This document shows positions 52,841-62,836 of a stretch of DNA of 64,000 nt, in pieces. The DNA comes from Locusta migratoria (Eukaryota; Arthropoda; Insecta; Orthoptera; Acrididae), in assembly GCA_026315105.1 (NCBI GenBank), contig CM048750.1:169164549-169228548 (forward strand), in the 5' to 3' direction. The number at the start of each line of letters is the position of its first letter. Position 1 is the first letter of the stretch. The translations under genes were made by a program, and so were the position numbers. The notes under the pieces were generated by a model. That model had not been told where the DNA came from and made no database searches. It saw only the letters and a list, made by a program, of their open reading frames with translations.

Positions 52841-55408
52841 TCATACCCGGACATTCCAGCTCCTTGGAGGATCTCGTAACGCACTCCCCAGAAAATTAGA
52901 AAAATATTGTTGATACTTCGGGTTCCGTATCAGCGCCATATGTTGTTCTTGTAAATGGTTCCAGAAGTCCGGCACATGCTTCGCGCCGTCGCGATGCAAA
53001 TAATACACCGCCTGGGCTCGAATCCACGTCACCGCGTTCGTTTTGGCTCGCGGATAATACGTTCTGTCTGGAAAAAGGACAATCTTTGGGTCGATATTTT
53101 GCTGTCCGACGCGCAGTAGAAAGCCAATCATCTGCGTCACCAGCCGCCATACTTCCGCAGAGGGCCCGCACATGAGACGATGAGCATCGTCGTCTAGAAC
53201 CTGGCATACTTGGCATAACGGAGTGTTCACCATATTGATGGCGTGCAGGCGAGATCCAGTAACTTGTTTACCGTTAACCAACATGTACCATGTCGTTCTT
53301 GTTTCCGTGTCAAGTGTGGCATGATGAACTGTCCGCCATACCACCGGCCAGTGGATCGTGGGGTGCCGTGCTTCCACAGGGTTGGCGGGGCGCCTGCTCG
53401 TAAGTATCCGGTAGATGTCGCGCGCTGTCGGAGATCTATTTATTGGGAGTTCTGACATAATATAGCTATATTCAAGGAAAAACTCTCTGATATGTTGAAA
53501 CGGTGAAGAAATGTTCTGCACCATCACCGTCGCTTGCCGAGAAGCTGGTGCCAGTTCGTCTACCAAGATTCCTGACAGACTCTTGTGCTGTCTTCTCCAT
53601 GTTTTCAATGTCGCGCTAATATATAGCGCCACCGATCGATCGTGAACGTGAACAAGCCCGAGGCCACCTCTACGAGTTGGTAATGTCAGAGCCTCATACC
53701 GGATCTTGAATAGGGCTCCCGTGCTGACAAAGTATCCAAACGCTGCCAGTATGCTTCGGGCGATCATCTTTGGCATCGGTAGAATCTGTGCATAATGTGG
53801 AATGCGCGACGCCAAGTATGTATTTATATAAATGACGCGTTGAATCATATTTAATGTCCGCAGTGCGTTCGCTTTGACACCATTTCGTATGGTTATGAGC
53901 AACCTCTTGAAGTTGAGCGCGACCGATCGTCGTACAACATTCGTGAAGACGATTCCCAAATACTTGATCCTGTCCCGTAACGGGAATGGGGCTACGCAGT
54001 CGGCAGGTAGTCCTGTACCTATATTCAAGGCGACGGATTTGGCCACATTCATACGGCTACCCGTAGCGGCACCGTATCGATTGATCCAGTCCAAAGCCGC
54101 GTTAACGTCGTTGCCGTTTCTCACCACCAATATAAGGTCGTCGGTATATGCTTTGCAACGAAATGTGTAGCCACGCATCGTAATTCCTGTCAGGCGTTGG
54201 CGGAGGCCGCTGAGAAGTGGTTCAAGAGCCATGGTATATATGATCGTGGACAAAGGACATCCTTGTCGAATCGATCGCTGGATAGTTAGGGGCCCAACTA
54301 ATCGTCCGTTGACAAGCACTTTAGAAGGAGCCCCATGTAGTAGTCGCATCACTATAGTTATGAAGGGCGGCGGGAAATTCATTTGCGTCATCAGTTCCTT
54401 AATGTAGGTGTGGTTGACTCTGTCGAAAGCACGATCGAAGTCTATAGAAATCAGAGCTCCACGTAGACGACATGCTTTCGACAGTGCGATCGAATCGCGG
54501 TATTCACTAAGCGCCGTCTGGATGTTGTTGGCACTGCCGAGAGATGTCTGGTCTGATGACACCACGCGATGCAGAACTTTTTTAATTCGTGTCGCCATCA
54601 GTCGAGTGAAAATCTTGAAATCACAGTTAAGTAGTGTTAGGGGGCGATATTCTCCGATTCTTGTGCTGCGTGGTGTTTTAGGTATTGGGATGATGACGCC
54701 CTCTACAAATGCTGGCGGAAGTGGCTCTTCAGGAGACATGAGTTCGCGACAAATTTCCGTCCAATAGGGAGCAATCAAGTGTTGGAAAGCCCGATAAAAT
54801 TCCAAAGGTATTCCGTCAGGCCCTGGCGACTTATTGAGTGCGCCCTTGCCTATGGCATCGATCACTTCGTCCTCAGTAATGTCCTCCAGCAGTATCGCTT
54901 GCGCCTCTTGATCTAGAGTCCCGAATAGCGTGTTAGTGACTTCATGGAGGGCCTCCCGCTCTAGTTCTTCTGCATTGTATAATCGGGTATAATAATCAGC
55001 GAAGGCACGTGCTATGTCATTTTGTGACGTGAGATGGGAGCCATCATCAGTGTCAACGGTATGTATTAGGCCCCTGCGACGTCGCTTACGTTCCTGAATA
55101 ATATGGTGCATCGATGGATGTTCACCCGCAACACGATCCATTATCCTCGCACGGACCGCTGCACCTTCCAGATGTGAGCGCACAAGAGCGACGATTTTAG
55201 CCTTAGCTCGTTGAACCATCATTTGTCGTTCCGGTGAAGGGGCCTGATATGTGCATTCTCTTAGTATAGTGAAATAAATTTTAAAGTTTGCCATTTCCAC
55301 CGTGATTGTTCGCGCCCCAATGCAATGAATGCACGCCGTATCGCCGGTTTTGTGCATTCTAACCACCATCTTAATGTCGTAGGGTAAGTCCGTCGTCGCC
55401 TTATGCAA
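52841..55408 (-). CDS. Tx1-like LINE reverse transcriptase frame
   Basis: 855 codons are open, though the first 50 or so overlap the endonuclease frame and are not real protein. The linker has RECTYQAPSPERQMMVQRAK and SKSP-type GALNKSPGPDGIPLEFY. Catalytic blocks are IGEYRPLTLLNCDFKIFTR, SIDFDRAFDRVNHTYI, RSIRQGCPLSTIIYTMALEP and CKAYTDDLIL. The catalytic pair is at 423-424, with Thr before it in place of Ala. The C-terminal region has NTPLCQVCQVLDDDAHRLMC, a zinc-knuckle-like CxxC...H...C. The enzyme would copy element RNA at the nicked target. The frame lies one base back from the endonuclease frame, so a frameshift or indel near 55280 is needed to make one ORF2 protein. Confidence 0.85.
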   Translation of the reverse strand: MHKATTDLPYDIKMVVRMHKTGDTACIHCIGARTITVEMANFKIYFTILRECTYQAPSPERQMMVQRAKAKIVALVRSHLEGAAVRARIMDRVAGEHPSMHHIIQERKRRRRGLIHTVDTDDGSHLTSQNDIARAFADYYTRLYNAEELEREALHEVTNTLFGTLDQEAQAILLEDITEDEVIDAIGKGALNKSPGPDGIPLEFYRAFQHLIAPYWTEICRELMSPEEPLPPAFVEGVIIPIPKTPRSTRIGEYRPLTLLNCDFKIFTRLMATRIKKVLHRVVSSDQTSLGSANNIQTALSEYRDSIALSKACRLRGALISIDFDRAFDRVNHTYIKELMTQMNFPPPFITIVMRLLHGAPSKVLVNGRLVGPLTIQRSIRQGCPLSTIIYTMALEPLLSGLRQRLTGITMRGYTFRCKAYTDDLILVVRNGNDVNAALDWINRYGAATGSRMNVAKSVALNIGTGLPADCVAPFPLRDRIKYLGIVFTNVVRRSVALNFKRLLITIRNGVKANALRTLNMIQRVIYINTYLASRIPHYAQILPMPKMIARSILAAFGYFVSTGALFKIRYEALTLPTRRGGLGLVHVHDRSVALYISATLKTWRRQHKSLSGILVDELAPASRQATVMVQNISSPFQHIREFFLEYSYIMSELPINRSPTARDIYRILTSRRPANPVEARHPTIHWPVVWRTVHHATLDTETRTTWYMLVNGKQVTGSRLHAINMVNTPLCQVCQVLDDDAHRLMCGPSAEVWRLVTQMIGFLLRVGQQNIDPKIVLFPDRTYYPRAKTNAVTWIRAQAVYYLHRDGAKHVPDFWNHLQEQHMALIRNPKYQQYFSNFLGSALRDPPRSWNVRV

Positions 55409-56208
55409 TTATTCCAAACTTCTTCAATAACTTGATGACACTCCGGAGCTTTAAGATGGGTCACGTTCATCTTCCATATGCCATGGCCTCGCCACACTTG
55501 TTGTCTTTGGAGGCCGATCGTGCAGATATAAACCGAGTGGTCAGTGAAGGCCGCTGGCCATAGCTCTGCGTCATGGATGTCACGTTGGAGGCAGCGCGTA
55601 ACGTAAACGCGATCTATGCGGCTGCCGGAATGGCTGGTTACGTAAGTGTACCCGGTTCGATCTCCATGTACATATTCCCACGTATCTACCATCCGAAGTT
55701 CCTGTGTTAAAGTTCTCAATTCTGGACATGGATTATAGTGTGGGAACTGGTCCTTCGGCGACAGCACACAGTTGAAATCGCCGCCAAGGATGCATTCAGC
55801 GTGTCGCCCTAGAAAGAGCGGAGCTATTTCTTCTGCAAAGAAGTGGGATCGTTCTCTTCGTTTGTCCGTGCCGGACGGTGCGTAGATGTTGATAAAGCGC
55901 ACTCCAAGTACTGTTATAGCCATTCCTCGTGCCGATGATAAGTATATGACATCCTCCGCTACAAGACCTTCCTTTAGGAGCATCGCTACGCCGCTACCAG
56001 TGTCTGCAGCTGGTGACATGAAGATGTTGTAGCCATAGAAAGACGGGAAGTCGCCGACGTATACTTCTTGTAATAGAGCGATGTCTATGTCTGCTGCGCG
56101 CAGCATATCCTTTAGGAGGGTAGTCTTGATTTGCGACCTTATATTATTGGTGTTGATGGATGCTATGCGATAGGCTTGTTGCTGTCCTACTCGTTGTTGG
56201 GCGTGCAT
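55261..56208 (-). CDS. Tx1-like LINE endonuclease frame
   Basis: 315 codons: APE-type endonuclease with ALLQEVY (catalytic Glu 48), NIYAPSG, CILGGDFNCVLS (Asp 144, Asn 146), SRIDRVYV (Asp 199) and FTDHSVYI (Asp 223, His 224). All key residues are present. It is in the same reading frame as ORF1, separated from the ORF1 stop by 63 bases. The frame ends WQTLKFISLY and a stop; the natural continuation ILRECTYQ is found in the minus-one frame. Confidence 0.85.
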   Translation of the reverse strand: MHAQQRVGQQQAYRIASINTNNIRSQIKTTLLKDMLRAADIDIALLQEVYVGDFPSFYGYNIFMSPAADTGSGVAMLLKEGLVAEDVIYLSSARGMAITVLGVRFINIYAPSGTDKRRERSHFFAEEIAPLFLGRHAECILGGDFNCVLSPKDQFPHYNPCPELRTLTQELRMVDTWEYVHGDRTGYTYVTSHSGSRIDRVYVTRCLQRDIHDAELWPAAFTDHSVYICTIGLQRQQVWRGHGIWKMNVTHLKAPECHQVIEEVWNNCIRRRRTYPTTLRWWLECTKPAIRRAFIALGREQSRWKWQTLKFISLY

Positions 56209-56271
56209 AGTAAGCGTGCATTGTTATTGCTGGCGCGTTCTCCTTCCGTGGTGCCAGTGAAGCGGCAAACT

Positions 56272-57549
56272 TTAGTTATGACGGGACTCCGTGGGCGGTG
56301 TCATCGCAACCGCGGTGCTCGCGGTTAGCGGAGCCTGGATTTCATCGACGTCGTCGAGTTCACTTGTCCAAGAGGGGCCCTGTGTCCGGAACTTTGCAGC
56401 CACAGCCGCTGGCACCGTATTTTCGTTTATCGTACGAAGTTGTGGGACTTCTTGCGGGACGTCAGAGATGGTCTCACTGGTGTGTCCTGGGTCCTCAAGT
56501 TCAGCGTTGTGTTGTTGTTCGTCGTCAGAGGCTCCGGTACTCTCCATCGTGGCGTCCTCATCATCTGCCCGGTCTGTACGTAGGAAACTATCATCGGATG
56601 GTGTGCGACGTCGTTTCCTCCGTCGTTTGGGGGATCTCTGCTTGCGTTGTCGTACATCCGCATCCGCATCCTGTGCAGAGGCTTGGTCGTCCGGTGCGTT
56701 GGGCACAAAAGCGGCCGTGGGTGGCACCAGCCGATCGACGTCCATAGACGCCTCCGTTGTAGCCACATTAGTCTGTTGTGGTTGGTCCGGAGCGGGTTCT
56801 ACGACTGTCATCTTGGCAGCGTTGTCATCATCTTGTGTCACCTCTACTGTGGAATCATCCACCACTTGATACTCGGTATCGTGCGACGGAACATCTCGTC
56901 GAGTAACGGCAGAGTAGGTAAGAGGCATAGAAACGGTCGTGGGTGGTGGTGCAGTTTCGCCCGCCGGAACTTGTGTGATCCTCCTTTGGATGCATTGCGA
57001 TCGTAGATGGCCCTCCTTGCCGCATCCAGAACAGGTCTTGGGCTGACCGTCGTATATAATTATGGCTCTGCAACCTCCGATAGTGAGGTAAGACGGAACG
57101 TGCTTTGTAAGGTCAATCCGTACTTGTCGCACCCCATTCAGCACGGGGTATTTCGTAAATGTGGTCCATTTTTCGTGAACATGGCTGATAACACGTCCAT
57201 ACGGTTGTAAGGCATTGACCACTACATGTTCCGGAACCTCGAAGGGCAGCTCAAAGACTCGTATAGTGCGGATTCCTGCGTGGTCGATCGAAACTGCTCC
57301 AACATTGCCATCGGCATGTTTAAATTTTAGTCCATCCGCATGGTCACGTACAAGTTTGTCACATACTGTGTCGTTGCTCAATTTCAGATATACCACACTG
57401 CTCGTGATAGAGAAATGAATTCCAATCACATACTCGGGATCGATTTTTAGCTCTTCCTCTATGAAACGTTCGATTTCAAATGCTTTGGGTCGTGCGTAGC
57501 CAGACGTGAAAGTGATCTTGATAGTTGCTTTCCTGTATGAGTGTTCCAT
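56272..57549 (-). CDS. Tx1-like LINE ORF1 with single CCHC zinc knuckle
   Basis: 425 codons from an ATG. The N-terminal 160 residues resemble the RNA-recognition-like fold of LINE ORF1 proteins (FELPFEVPEHVVVNALQPYG, then VPSYLTIGGCRAIIIYDGQP). They are followed by CSGCGKEGHLRSQC at 173-186, a CCHC knuckle for nucleic-acid binding. The last 200 residues are acidic, low-complexity and probably disordered, with a basic patch KQRSPKRRRKRRRTPSDD that could act as a nuclear localisation signal. It would coat element RNA. The frame is uninterrupted. Confidence 0.85.
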   Translation of the reverse strand: MEHSYRKATIKITFTSGYARPKAFEIERFIEEELKIDPEYVIGIHFSITSSVVYLKLSNDTVCDKLVRDHADGLKFKHADGNVGAVSIDHAGIRTIRVFELPFEVPEHVVVNALQPYGRVISHVHEKWTTFTKYPVLNGVRQVRIDLTKHVPSYLTIGGCRAIIIYDGQPKTCSGCGKEGHLRSQCIQRRITQVPAGETAPPPTTVSMPLTYSAVTRRDVPSHDTEYQVVDDSTVEVTQDDDNAAKMTVVEPAPDQPQQTNVATTEASMDVDRLVPPTAAFVPNAPDDQASAQDADADVRQRKQRSPKRRRKRRRTPSDDSFLRTDRADDEDATMESTGASDDEQQHNAELEDPGHTSETISDVPQEVPQLRTINENTVPAAVAAKFRTQGPSWTSELDDVDEIQAPLTASTAVAMTPPTESRHN

Positions 57550-57639
57550 TGCGTGTCAATAAGTAGTCACTCGCGAGAAACACAAACGGTAAACAGCCGC
57601 GCGCGCGCCCGAGACTCCGCGGCGGGACGTAAACACGTC

Positions 57640-57696
57640 CACCTCACCGCACCGCTGCCTAAAGCAGACTGACCGCTCGGCTACTCCCGCGCGGCA
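57640..57696 (-). mobile_element. SINE family B head fragment
   Basis: Inverted GACCGCTCGGCTACTCCCGC and AAAGC-type A-box end only. The B-box and tail are missing. Confidence 0.5.
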
Positions 57697-57699
57697 TTT

Positions 57700-58090
57700 G
57701 CGGATTATTGTTCACGACATCATATATCCTGAACTGTGCGTCGCAGGTAGTTTTTAACCCCACAGCGATTATTGTATCACAGTAAGCAATATGTGTACCA
57801 AGTTTAGTTTGGTCCATATTAGAAGGAGATGTGGAAAAAAGCGCATGATGTAGTAGTTATTCGGAAGTTTTATTGTTTATGACTATGATGTAAATTTGAA
57901 AGACCATTCAGTGGTATGTGTGCCTAATGTCTGCAAAATATACCGTGAATGGTGAGAGTATTAAAGACGTAATAAATCGAAACCTATGTGCGATGATGCG
58001 GTTTTTCATTAACCAAAATTGTTTATGACTTCATATCTCATGAACTATATGTCGAATCGAAGGAACATTCAGTGGCATGTACGTGTATGG
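57700..58090. repeat. Tandem-type repeat, middle block
   Basis: Shares CATCATATATCCTGAACTGT, TAAAGACGTAATAAATCGAA and ATATCTCATGAACTATATGT with the block at 51645-52075. Confidence 0.6.
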
Positions 58091-59937
58091 CAGGGGCGTA
58101 CATAAATCTTTCCTCTGGAGGGGGCGCCCCCCCCCCAATAAAACAAACTTACGATTTTTCTATGAATTTGGAAAATTTTGTGAGTAGTTGATAAAAGAAT
58201 GAAGCGTTATTGAAAAAGATTGTAGACATGAAGAGCAGTCTTTACTGTTATACCTTGAAAATGACGGGCGTTCACCTCCCGAAATACTGGCTGTTGTCGA
58301 AGACGTTGCCCAACTATATTCCCGTATATTATTTGAACATAACATACAGAATAAGCCCAAATTTCAGAACAAAAGTAATCGCTGTAGGGATTAGTAAATT
58401 ATAAATTCCTTCCGCACTACCACATCTGGCTCAAGTCGTAAGTTGTCAGCAATCGTAAAAAATCGAAAGCCTTTAGACAAGTAACATATAGGGGAGACCA
58501 GGGGAAAGCGCCACCTTAAGGAAACCAGTTTTTTGACCTTATTAAAAGTGTGTCTTTTTCGTACAGAATAATACCACAGCTTCGCCAGCTAATACTACTT
58601 TATTATAATTTTTTTCAGCCATGTACTTTGTTGAGTTTTATTGTTAAAAATATATTGTGACATTATACGCAGTGGCGCCAGTACCCTGGGTTCCGAGGTA
58701 ATGACGCCAAACATTTGAAAATCAAGGATAAACCTACACGATGAATGAGTGGTAGTAAATAAGTATTACTACTGTTCTACGTTATACTCTACTGTATTAG
58801 ACATTTGGAAGGCTTCAAGTACCTGTCGATGTAAAATTGGAATGAAAGTAGATTTTATAATGTACACTTAAGACACCGCAAAAGTCAGAAACACTGTTTT
58901 TGGCACTTCAAAACTACTACATTCTCTACATCCTGCAAGTGTCCATTTCACAAAATATATGCATCTGTATTACACTTCATTTTGCCTAAATTCCCGACCA
59001 TGGCATCATTGCCCCAGTTGCAAAATACGGTTAAGCACGTCAATTTAAAGCCTAAGATTTTGGGAAACAATTAGGTTAGAGACACGAAATCGTAGCTAAA
59101 TATCTACAGATTACGTTAATACGGGTATTAAAAAGCACGGACAGGCTATAGAGGTACTTATTTCTATAAAATACAAACTCGAAAATTAGACCCAAAACAT
59201 CGAAATTAACGATTTCTCTCACATGATTAATATCTGTCAAAAGAGGAAGAATTTAATCTGTCTGATATACAATGCTGCCACTTTAGGCATGCGTGCGTGC
59301 AGATGATCAGCATCTGTGGTATAAATTTTACACGGAAGTAATACATTTGTTCTCGTTTAATCTCACTCGTTAAAAAATATTTGTCTGTGTCACGTACAAG
59401 TTTGCTGCCCTAATGTAATAATAAAGTTAGTATATCACTGAAGTTGGTTGCAGTAGTAAACATAAGACACGGTTGCCTTCGTTAAACGCTACGCAGGCCT
59501 CATGCAGTCCTTTAAACAGTCTGTGGAGCGTGTTTCTGGTTGGAATTCAACAATACTTGTTCATTGTTACTGAAGGTTACGTGGTGGTTACCTGAGCAAT
59601 TATTTTATTATTATTATTATTATTTTAACTAGCAAGATTTACAGTCGTGAAAGTTGTGCGCGACACTTGCCTAGGCCTCACGAAGGCCACCAATAAGACA
59701 TTCGAGACAAAGAGTCCCGACAACAAGTCAGAAGCCCAAGTTCAACTAAGCATCGATTACAACTTACAGACAACCTGGTACCTCTCTTTGTTGGTAAAGT
59801 TTTCAGTCTAACTCTCATATTCATTACACAAATTATTGTCAATTTTTAATTTTAGCACAAGTGACAAAAAAAAACATCTTGGGGGGGGGGGGTTGAATCC
59901 CCCCCACCCCCCCTCACCCACCGACTCTACGTCCCTG
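58091..59937. mobile_element. hAT-like non-autonomous element, 1.85 kb
   Basis: Ends CAGGGGCGTACATAA and TCTACGTCCCTG are inverted termini of hAT type, followed inward by G/C runs on both sides. Target duplication GTGTATGG/GTGTAAGG (7 of 8) at 58083-58090 and 59938-59945. Repeat blocks on both sides belong to the same family, consistent with an insertion into it. There is no transposase frame. Confidence 0.75.
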
Positions 59938-59945
59938 GTGTAAGG

Positions 59946-60190
59946 TCTGTGAATGCAATTTACAGTGTAAAAGTAATCGTGATATCGTATGAACTATAAA
60001 TCATAGGTGATTTTGCCAACATAGCAAATGATTCCTGACCTTAAAGAATATTTCTAGCCAATTTGGTTGAAATCGGTCAATTAGTTTAGGAGCAGATGTA
60101 GAATATTATCGCATGATGCGGCCGTTTTTCACGAATGTCATTGTTTATGACGTCATATATCGTGAAGTATTTGTCGTCGTAGGTGGTTCT
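59946..60190. repeat. Tandem-type repeat, right block
   Basis: GATATCGTATGAACTATAAA, GATGCGGCCGTTTTTCACGA and GACGTCATATATCGTGAAGT belong to the same family as 51645 and 57700. Confidence 0.6.
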
Positions 60191-60630
60191 TAACTTTGTT
60201 CTCTGTTTTAATTGTTTTACTGGTATTTAAAATTTCGTATGGTAAACCTTTCCTACATTTCGCGTTTTTGAACAACCGACATAAGTTTCAACATCGAATT
60301 TCAAACTGATTAATGTGGAAACTACATCGTATTCTCACTCAGGCACAATCAGTAGGAACGTGCATAAGTCTAAATACGCTGGTTTGTCCCAGAATCTAAA
60401 TCATTTAGGGTTCAATTTGAAATGGAAGCAGTGTTTTTGGGGATACTTTCAGAAGTTTACCGCATGTTTCATCTTATGGACGTGCATGTAGGGCCTAACT
60501 GCAATAAATTATCGTAAACAGCATTTGAACTCTTCCTCTTAACAGACCCGTTCTCTAGCGACTGATAGCTCACATTCATTCTGCAGTACTTCACCCGTGT
60601 TTTATATAACTCTTACCTCATTATACCGAT
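60191..60630. other. Intronic DNA, no gene recognised
   Basis: AT-rich, with no motif. Confidence 0.4.
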
Positions 60631-60639
60631 ATTATGCAG

Positions 60640-61661
60640 TTGTTGTTATTATGGTCTTCAGTCTGGAGACTGGTTTGATGCAGCTCTCCACCCTACTCTA
60701 TCCTGAGCGAGCCTTTTCATCTCCTCATAAGAATGGCAACCCACATCCACTTGAATCTGCTTACTATACCCGTCTCTTGGTCTCCCTCTGCGATTTTTAC
60801 CGCACACACTTCCCTCCAATGCTAAATTTACAATTCCTCGATATCTAAGAATGTGTCCCACCAAGCGGTCCCTTCTTATAGTCAGGCTATGCCAAAAATT
60901 CCTTTTCTCACCAATTCTGTTCAGTACTTCTTCATTAGTTATGCGATCTATCCACCTAATCTTCAGCATTCTTCTGTAGCACCATATTTCAAAAGCCTCT
61001 ATTCTCTTCCTGTCCGCACTGCTTAACGTCCATGTTCCACTCCCGTACAAAGCAACACTCCACACAAATGCCTTCAGAAAAGACTTCCTTACATTTAAAT
61101 TAATATTCGATGTTAGCAAATTTCTCTTTTTCAAAAATGCTTTTCTTCCCATTGCCATTCTGCATTTTACATCCTCTGTACTGCGACCATCGCGTGTTAT
61201 TTTACTACCCAAGTAACAAAACTCATCTACCACCTTCATTGTTTCGTTACCTAATCTAATTTCTTCTGCATTGCCTCATTTTCTAAGACCGCATTCCATT
61301 ATTTTTGTTTTGCTCTTGTTAATAATGTTCATTTTGTACGCTCTCTTCAACACACTGTCCATTCCATTCAACTGCTCTTCCAGGTCCTTTGCTGTCTCTG
61401 ACAGAATTACAATGATATCAGCAAAACGCAATGTTTTTATTTCCTTCCCCTGAACTTTAATCCCTATTCCAAATTTTTCCTTGCTTAGCTTCACCGCCTG
61501 CTCGATGTACAAATTGAATAATATCGGAGAAAGGCTACAACCCTGTCTTACTCCCTTACCAACTGATGCTTCCCTTTCATGCCCTTCAAGTCTAATAACT
61601 GCGGTCTGGCTTTTGTACAAGTTGTAAATAACTCTCCTTTCCCTATATTTTACCCCTGCTG
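60640..61661 (-). mobile_element. RTE-clade LINE, 5'-truncated
   Basis: Same family as 7586-10115, with tail AATAACAACAAC on the minus strand. Target duplication ATTATGCAG at 60631-60639 and 61662-61670. The copy starts within the reverse transcriptase thumb-side region. Confidence 0.85.
60658..61620 (-). pseudogene. RTE reverse transcriptase and C-terminal region
   Basis: First frame (61620-61276) has GKGVRQGCSLSPILFNLYIE and LRFADIIVIL, where the catalytic pair FADD reads FADI. The second frame (61239-60658) has VDEFCYLGSKITRDGRS, TWTLSSADRKRIEAFEIWCY and the C-terminus RRGRPRDGYSKQIQ. One frameshift between 61276 and 61239 separates them. It is the better-preserved copy of this C-terminal region in the window. 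Confidence 0.82.
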
Positions 61662-61670
61662 ATTATGCAG

Positions 61671-61987
61671 ATCAAATAATTTTCAATGTATTTTAAGTCT
61701 AAAATCAAGGCCGTTTCTCATATTCGCCTCTGATTCTTATCTGCACATAACAAATGCATATGTTTGTTTACAAAATAAGGCTGTAACTAAATAAATTTCC
61801 GACATTGGTTTTACCAATCAAATGCATATGATTATTTTGTTTATTAAAAATTGTAACTAAATAATTTTTCAGGCATTGTTTTTAGCAATCAGATCACAAA
61901 ATAACAAGCATACACATACACACCTTTTAGTAACAATGCACTGAATTCTTGTTACTTACGAAGCATAATTCTGTTTCTTGCCGACAG
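61671..61987. other. End of the ~51-kb VGLUT intron
   Basis: AT-rich with two similar blocks (GCATATGTTTGTTTACAAAA and GCATATGATTATTTTGTTTA). Ends in the acceptor TTTCTTGCCGACAG. Confidence 0.5.
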
Positions 61988-62179
61988 AGGCCTCCACCGC
62001 CGACGCAGATGTCGACCGACAGCATGACGCAGTCTGGTGGTTGGGGCCCCAACTACGGAGCCGTGGAACAGACGTTAGCTCCGCAACAGCCACCTCCTTT
62101 CTCCAACCACATCGAGCCCGTGCAACCAGAGAACAGAGACGCTTATTACAACTACGGAGACAAAGACAGTGGTTTCTAA
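61988..62179 (+). CDS. VGlut: Vesicular glutamate transporter, last exon
   Basis: 63 codons and TAA (62177-62179), entered in phase 0 from the exon ending 10634. The tail is RPPPPTQMSTDSMTQSGGWG, then NYGAVEQTLAPQQPPPFSNH and ends YYNYGDKDSGF. It is cytoplasmic, with two proline-rich stretches (PPPP, QQPPPF) like the SH3-binding motifs in the tails of known VGLUTs, and a tyrosine cluster near the end. The acceptor TTTCTTGCCGACAG fits well. The joining across 51 kb rests on matching phase, family content and absence of other candidate exons between, so a skipped or alternative exon in the intron cannot be excluded. Confidence 0.85.
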   Translation, partial: RPPPPTQMSTDSMTQSGGWGPNYGAVEQTLAPQQPPPFSNHIEPVQPENRDAYYNYGDKDSGF

Positions 62180-62540
62180 GTGCAGGAAGCTACACAACTT
62201 CCTTCCTCTATGCAGTTCGTATGGCCTGAATTGACGAGGATTTTTAAATGTGATAGCAATTGAAAATAGCGTCCAAGAAAATCCACGATGTCTCATGGTT
62301 ACCAATTAAGATCGTAAGGCAGTTGTTAATACATTTTGTTTGAAGAGGAATTCTATAATCGAGCAATAAGCAGTATTTGTGCTTTGAGATCTTGCTCTTG
62401 TATGTAATGCTAGAAATGTATGTGAGGGGAATGAAATGTAATATTCTGTTCGGACTCTGACTTAATTGCAACTAACATTTATCTGTTTATTTTGTAAATA
62501 CTCTACATACACTCAATAAAACAATATTAGAAAATCGAAA
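62180..62540 (+). other. VGlut: VGLUT 3' UTR
   Basis: AT-rich sequence following the stop. No other frame or element is seen. Further AATAAA copies at about 62566-62576 and 62618-62624 allow alternative ends. Confidence 0.6.
62515..62520 (+). promoter_or_regulatory. Candidate poly(A) signal of VGLUT
   Basis: AATAAA 336 bp after the stop codon, preceded by TTTTGTAAATACTC. Confidence 0.55.
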
Positions 62541-62801
62541 GTGGTACTTCAGACGTAATCCGTGTAAATAAATAAATTCTATGATGCTGTCTCTTAGTTA
62601 AAAACCTAAGCTTAGGTCGAATAAAAAAGGTTTGAAGCAAACATTTTAATCACAGTTCTTCCACGATTGCGTAAGGCAATATTTATATAAAGGGTAAAGT
62701 TACAAATGTTGAACATTTAGTTCAAACACGGAACTTTTCCAAATACCTTTGGTAGAACATCGTAGGCAGTTACACAGACTACAACATTCCCTTTCTTTTC
62801 C

Positions 62802-62836
<35 letters not shown>

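Larger units (their letters stand above)
52634..57600 (-). mobile_element. Tx1/L1-like LINE, nearly complete
   Basis: Minus-strand order: ORF1 with CCHC knuckle (57549-56272), endonuclease (56208-55261), reverse transcriptase (55408-52841), 3' UTR, and a T-rich stretch at 52608-52632 that would be its A-rich tail. The YRPLTLLNCDFKIFTRLMAT block and the ORF1 type point to the Tx1/L1 group; this clade call is by motif only. GC content is clearly higher than in flanking DNA. Confidence 0.8.

Noticed and set aside
56131..57418. Plus-strand open frames of up to 192 codons opposite the Tx1-like ORF1
   Set aside because: They are antisense shadows of a coding frame with strong family motifs on the minus strand.
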